Assembly: GCA_051954955.1 (NCBI GenBank)
Contig: JBQCHF010000153.1
Span: forward strand, 1 to 42,471
DNA: 42,471 nucleotides
Source of the DNA: JBQCHF01 sp051954955
GTDB lineage: Bacteria > Actinomycetota > Actinomycetes > Motilibacterales > Motilibacteraceae
Direction: 5' to 3'
The notes below the pieces were generated by a model, which ran no database searches, was not told the origin of the DNA, and was given only the letters and a program-made list of their open reading frames with translations. Made by a program: the position numbers and the translations under genes. Shown piece after piece: positions 39,760 to 42,471 of the stretch; position 1 is the first letter of the stretch; the number at the start of each line of letters is the position of its first letter.

Positions 39760-42471
39760 ATGCGCCGCCGCCGCAGGTCACTGCTCGTCGCCGTCGCGGT
39801 CGTCGTCGTGCTCCTCGTCCTCGGTGGCGTGCTCGCCGCGGTGCGCGGGGGCGGCGCGGCGCCGGTGCGGCAGGAGGCGCTGTCGGTCCCGGTGGGGCCG
39901 GAGGCCGACGGCACGCCGGTGCGCCTGGACGCCGAGCTCTACCTGCCGGAGAAGACGCCGGCGCCCGCGGTGCTGCTGGCGCACGGCTTCGGCGGCAGCA
40001 AGGAGTCCGAGACCTCCGACGCGCTGGACCTGGCTGAGCACGGCTACGTCGTGCTCAGCTGGAGCGCGCGCGGGTTCGGCCGCTCCGGCGGCCTCATCCA
40101 CGTCGACTCCCCCGACTACGAGGTCGCCGACGCCCGCGCGCTGGTCGACCTGCTGGCCAAGCGACCGGAGGTCCTGCAGGACGGGCCGGGCGACCCGCGG
40201 GTGGGGGCGGCCGGTGCGTCCTACGGCGGAGCGCTGTCGCTGCTGCTGGCCGGCAACGACCGGCGGGTGGACGCGATCGCGCCGAGCATCACCTGGAACG
40301 ACCTGGCCCAGTCGCTCTTCCCGCAGTACGCGCTCGCCGACGGCACGCGGCAGACTCCCGCCGGCGTGCAGCCGACGTCGACGCCGGGGGTGTTCAAGCG
40401 CAGCTGGGCCGGGATCTTCTTCGGCAGCGGGTCCGCGCCGGCGCTGGGCGGGGCCACGTCAGCTGCTCGCCCGGCCGCCGCGACGCCGTGCGGGCGGTTC
40501 GCCCCCGAGGTCTGCGCGGCCTATCAGGCCACCGCCGCCTCCGGCCGGCCCACTGCGCAGATCCTGGAGCTGCTGCGCCGCTCCAGCCCCGCGTCGGTGG
40601 CCGGGAGGATCACCGCGCCGACGCTGCTGGTGCAGGGCGAGGCGGACACGCTGTTCCCGCTGGGCCAGGCCGACGCGACGGCGCGCGCGCTGCACGCGAA
40701 CGGCACGGTGGTGCGCGAGGTCTGGTACTCCGGCGGCCACGACGCCCCCTCGGCCGAGGGCGACCGGGTGCGCACGCTGGTGCGGGACTGGTTCGACACC
40801 TACCTGCGTGGAACTTCTCGCCCGCCCGCGCGCCCGTCGTTCGAGGTCACGGTCCCGTCGGCGGTGCTCTCCAGCCAGGACAGCAGCGCGGCGCCCGAGA
40901 TGCGCTCGGCGCCCGAGCTGCCCGGGGCCACCGGCGCAGGTCCGGTGCCGACGACGTCGCTCGCGCTGGCCGGGCCTCCGCAGGCGGTCGTGTCGCCTGC
41001 CGGGGGTAACCCGGCGGCGGTGAGCAGCCTTCCCGGCCTCGGGTCCGCGCTCGGTGCGCTGGGCGGCACCGGCGCGCTCGGGCGGCTGTCCGTGGTCCCC
41101 GGGCAGAGCGCGGTGTTCCAGACCCCGCCGCTGGACCAGGCGCTCACGGTGACCGGCTCGTCCACGGTCACGCTGCACGTTTCGTCGTCGACGTCGGACG
41201 CCACGCTGTTCGCATCGCTGCACGACGTCTCCTCCGACGGCTCGTCGGACGTGCTGCCGCAGGGCATCGTGGCGCCGATCCGGCTGCAGGACGTGCCCCG
41301 AGGCGGGGTGGACGTCCAGGTGGCGCTGCCGGCCATCGTGCGCGAGGTGGCCGCCGGGCACCGGCTCCGGCTGGTCGTCTCCAGCACGGACACCGCCTAC
41401 GCGCTGCCGGACGACCCGCGCACCTACCAGGTGTCCCTCGGCGGCGGCGGGCTGCAGGTGCCCACGGTGGCGACGACACCGGTGGGCAGCAGCGGGAACA
41501 CCGGGCCGCTGGTGGCCGCGATCGTCCTGGCGGCGCTGCTGCTGATCGGCGGCGTGGTCGTGCTCGTCCTCTCGCGGCGCCGCTCCGGCAGCGCGCAGGA
41601 CCCCGAGCTGGCCGAGGTGCCGCTGGCGGTGCGCGGTCTGGGCAAGGCCTACGGCGACGGCTTCCGCGCGGTGTCGGACCTGTCCTTCCAGGTGGGCCGC
41701 GGCCAGGTGCTCGGCCTGCTCGGGCCGAACGGCGCCGGCAAGACCACCACGCTGCGGATGCTCATGGGGCTGATCCGGCCCAGCGAGGGCGAGATCCTCG
41801 TGTTCGGGCACCGGATCCGCGCCGGCGCGCCGGTCCTCTCGCGGGTGGGCGCGTTCGTGGAGGGCGCCGGCTTCCTGCCGCACCTGAACGGGCGGGACAA
41901 CCTCGAGCTCTACTGGCGGGCCACCGGGCGACCGGTGGAGGGCGCGCAGCTGGACGCCGCGCTGGAGGTCGCCGGTCTCGGGGACGACGTGCAGCGGCGG
42001 ATCAAGACCTACAGCCAGGGCATGCGCCAGCGCCTGGCCATCGCGCAGGCGATGCTCGGGCTGCCCGACCTGCTGGTGCTCGACGAGCCGACCAACGGGC
42101 TGGACCCGCCGCAGATCCGCGAGATGCGCGAGGTGCTGCAGCGCTACGCCGCGACCGGGCGCACCGTCGTCGTCAGCAGCCACCTGCTGTCCGAGGTGGA
42201 GCAGACCTGCACCGACGTCGTCGTCATGCACCAGGGGCGGCTGGTGGCGCAGGGGCCGGTGGCCGAGGTGTCCGGCTCGGCGACGTCGGTGGTGGTCGAC
42301 GTCGCCGACCCGGCGCGTGCGGCCGAGGTGGCCGCGCTGGTGCCGGGCGTGCGCGACGTGCAGGCGAGCAGCAACGGGCACGGGCAGCTGGTCCTACGGC
42401 TCGTCGGAACACCGCGGGCCGAGCTCGTCCGCGCGCTGGTGGAGGCCGGGCTGCAGGTGGACCGGGTGGCG
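39760..42471 (+). CDS. Exported CocE/X-Pro-peptidase-like hydrolase fused to ABC transporter ATPase (3' end beyond window)
   Basis: 904 codons, still open at the window edge; ATG 39760 follows AGGAG. An N-terminal basic run and helix (LLVAVAVVVVLLVLGGVLAA) lead to an alpha/beta hydrolase with Ser154 in GASYGG, Asp296 in VQGEADT and His327 in SGGHDAPS. A beta-rich PepX_C-like domain follows, to about residue 580, then a second helix (584-606, LVAAIVLAALLLIGGVVVLV). Last is a complete ABC domain: Walker A GPNGAGKTT 655-663, signature YSQGMRQR 751-758, Walker B with Asp775-Glu776, and the switch His in SSHLLSEVE. Hydrolase outside, ATPase inside fits the helices. A permease gene would be expected next, outside the window. 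Confidence 0.88.
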   Translation, partial: MRRRRRSLLVAVAVVVVLLVLGGVLAAVRGGGAAPVRQEALSVPVGPEADGTPVRLDAELYLPEKTPAPAVLLAHGFGGSKESETSDALDLAEHGYVVLSWSARGFGRSGGLIHVDSPDYEVADARALVDLLAKRPEVLQDGPGDPRVGAAGASYGGALSLLLAGNDRRVDAIAPSITWNDLAQSLFPQYALADGTRQTPAGVQPTSTPGVFKRSWAGIFFGSGSAPALGGATSAARPAAATPCGRFAPEVCAAYQATAASGRPTAQILELLRRSSPASVAGRITAPTLLVQGEADTLFPLGQADATARALHANGTVVREVWYSGGHDAPSAEGDRVRTLVRDWFDTYLRGTSRPPARPSFEVTVPSAVLSSQDSSAAPEMRSAPELPGATGAGPVPTTSLALAGPPQAVVSPAGGNPAAVSSLPGLGSALGALGGTGALGRLSVVPGQSAVFQTPPLDQALTVTGSSTVTLHVSSSTSDATLFASLHDVSSDGSSDVLPQGIVAPIRLQDVPRGGVDVQVALPAIVREVAAGHRLRLVVSSTDTAYALPDDPRTYQVSLGGGGLQVPTVATTPVGSSGNTGPLVAAIVLAALLLIGGVVVLVLSRRRSGSAQDPELAEVPLAVRGLGKAYGDGFRAVSDLSFQVGRGQVLGLLGPNGAGKTTTLRMLMGLIRPSEGEILVFGHRIRAGAPVLSRVGAFVEGAGFLPHLNGRDNLELYWRATGRPVEGAQLDAALEVAGLGDDVQRRIKTYSQGMRQRLAIAQAMLGLPDLLVLDEPTNGLDPPQIREMREVLQRYAATGRTVVVSSHLLSEVEQTCTDVVVMHQGRLVAQGPVAEVSGSATSVVVDVADPARAAEVAALVPGVRDVQASSNGHGQLVLRLVGTPRAELVRALVEAGLQVDRVA

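Noticed and set aside
40459..42381. Minus-strand open frame of 640 codons opposite the hydrolase-ABC gene
   Set aside because: A composition shadow; the plus strand carries Walker A, signature and Walker B motifs and the catalytic triad.
1..42471. tRNA, rRNA, CRISPR, insertion sequence, prophage or attachment site
   Set aside because: No cloverleaf, regular spacer array, transposase or integrase motif was found on either strand by reading.

Overview
The window is very GC-rich, with almost every third codon position G or C and many GTG starts. It carries actinobacterial markers: polyphosphate glucokinase, an inositol-monophosphatase-type HisN, a PhoP-type regulator, WS/DGAT, SpoIIE/STAS partner-switching proteins, and genes whose start codon lies 6-8 nt after a TANNNT hexamer. 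The gene set suggests a Geodermatophilaceae-like actinobacterium (Blastococcus, Geodermatophilus, Modestobacter). That placement is inferred from gene content and was not tested by a search. I see no tRNA, rRNA, CRISPR array, insertion sequence or prophage gene; this looks like ordinary chromosome.

Layout. 1-6.1 kb: DUF3048 lipoprotein (-), aroA-rsgA (+), a DUF2231 membrane protein and a hypothetical (-), hisN (+). 6.1-14 kb: a membrane protein, ppgK (-), a PPOX-like protein (+), a STAS protein (-), an FNT channel with a glutamine-rich tail (+), a Rho_N-domain protein and a small acidic protein (-), a phenylacetate-CoA ligase (+), and an SDR coupled to a small protein (-). 14-19 kb: one giant sensor of about 1530 residues joining PAS, GAF, histidine kinase, receiver, PAS, GGDEF and EAL domains. 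19-24.4 kb: a Mug-type glycosylase, a TPP enzyme, a nucleotidyltransferase and an MFS transporter, with intergenic stretches full of long palindromes and a shared repeat module. 24.4-31.5 kb: a GT39-like glycosyltransferase (-), a DUF5666-like membrane protein, a PhoP-PhoR-type two-component system, a small exported protein and ApbE. 31.6-42.5 kb: WrbA, a short proline-rich ORF, a VOC protein with a MarR-like operator, an alpha/beta hydrolase, a PAS-GAF-GAF-SpoIIE-HATPase regulator, NUDIX plus nucleotidyltransferase, WS/DGAT, and at the edge an exported hydrolase fused to an ABC ATPase.

Main points. (1) The PhoP-like regulator sits among three direct-repeat boxes with an 11-bp period that closely match the known mycobacterial PhoP box. 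They lie upstream of the DUF5666/GT39 pair, of phoP itself and of the small-protein/apbE pair, so a local regulon can be proposed. (2) The partner kinase is interrupted by an in-frame amber codon exactly between its HisKA and ATPase halves. (3) The last ORF joins a CocE/X-Pro-peptidase-like exported hydrolase, a membrane helix and a complete ABC nucleotide-binding domain in one chain. (4) A family of long intergenic palindromes, two of them beside a related module of about 50 bp, looks like an undescribed dispersed repeat.
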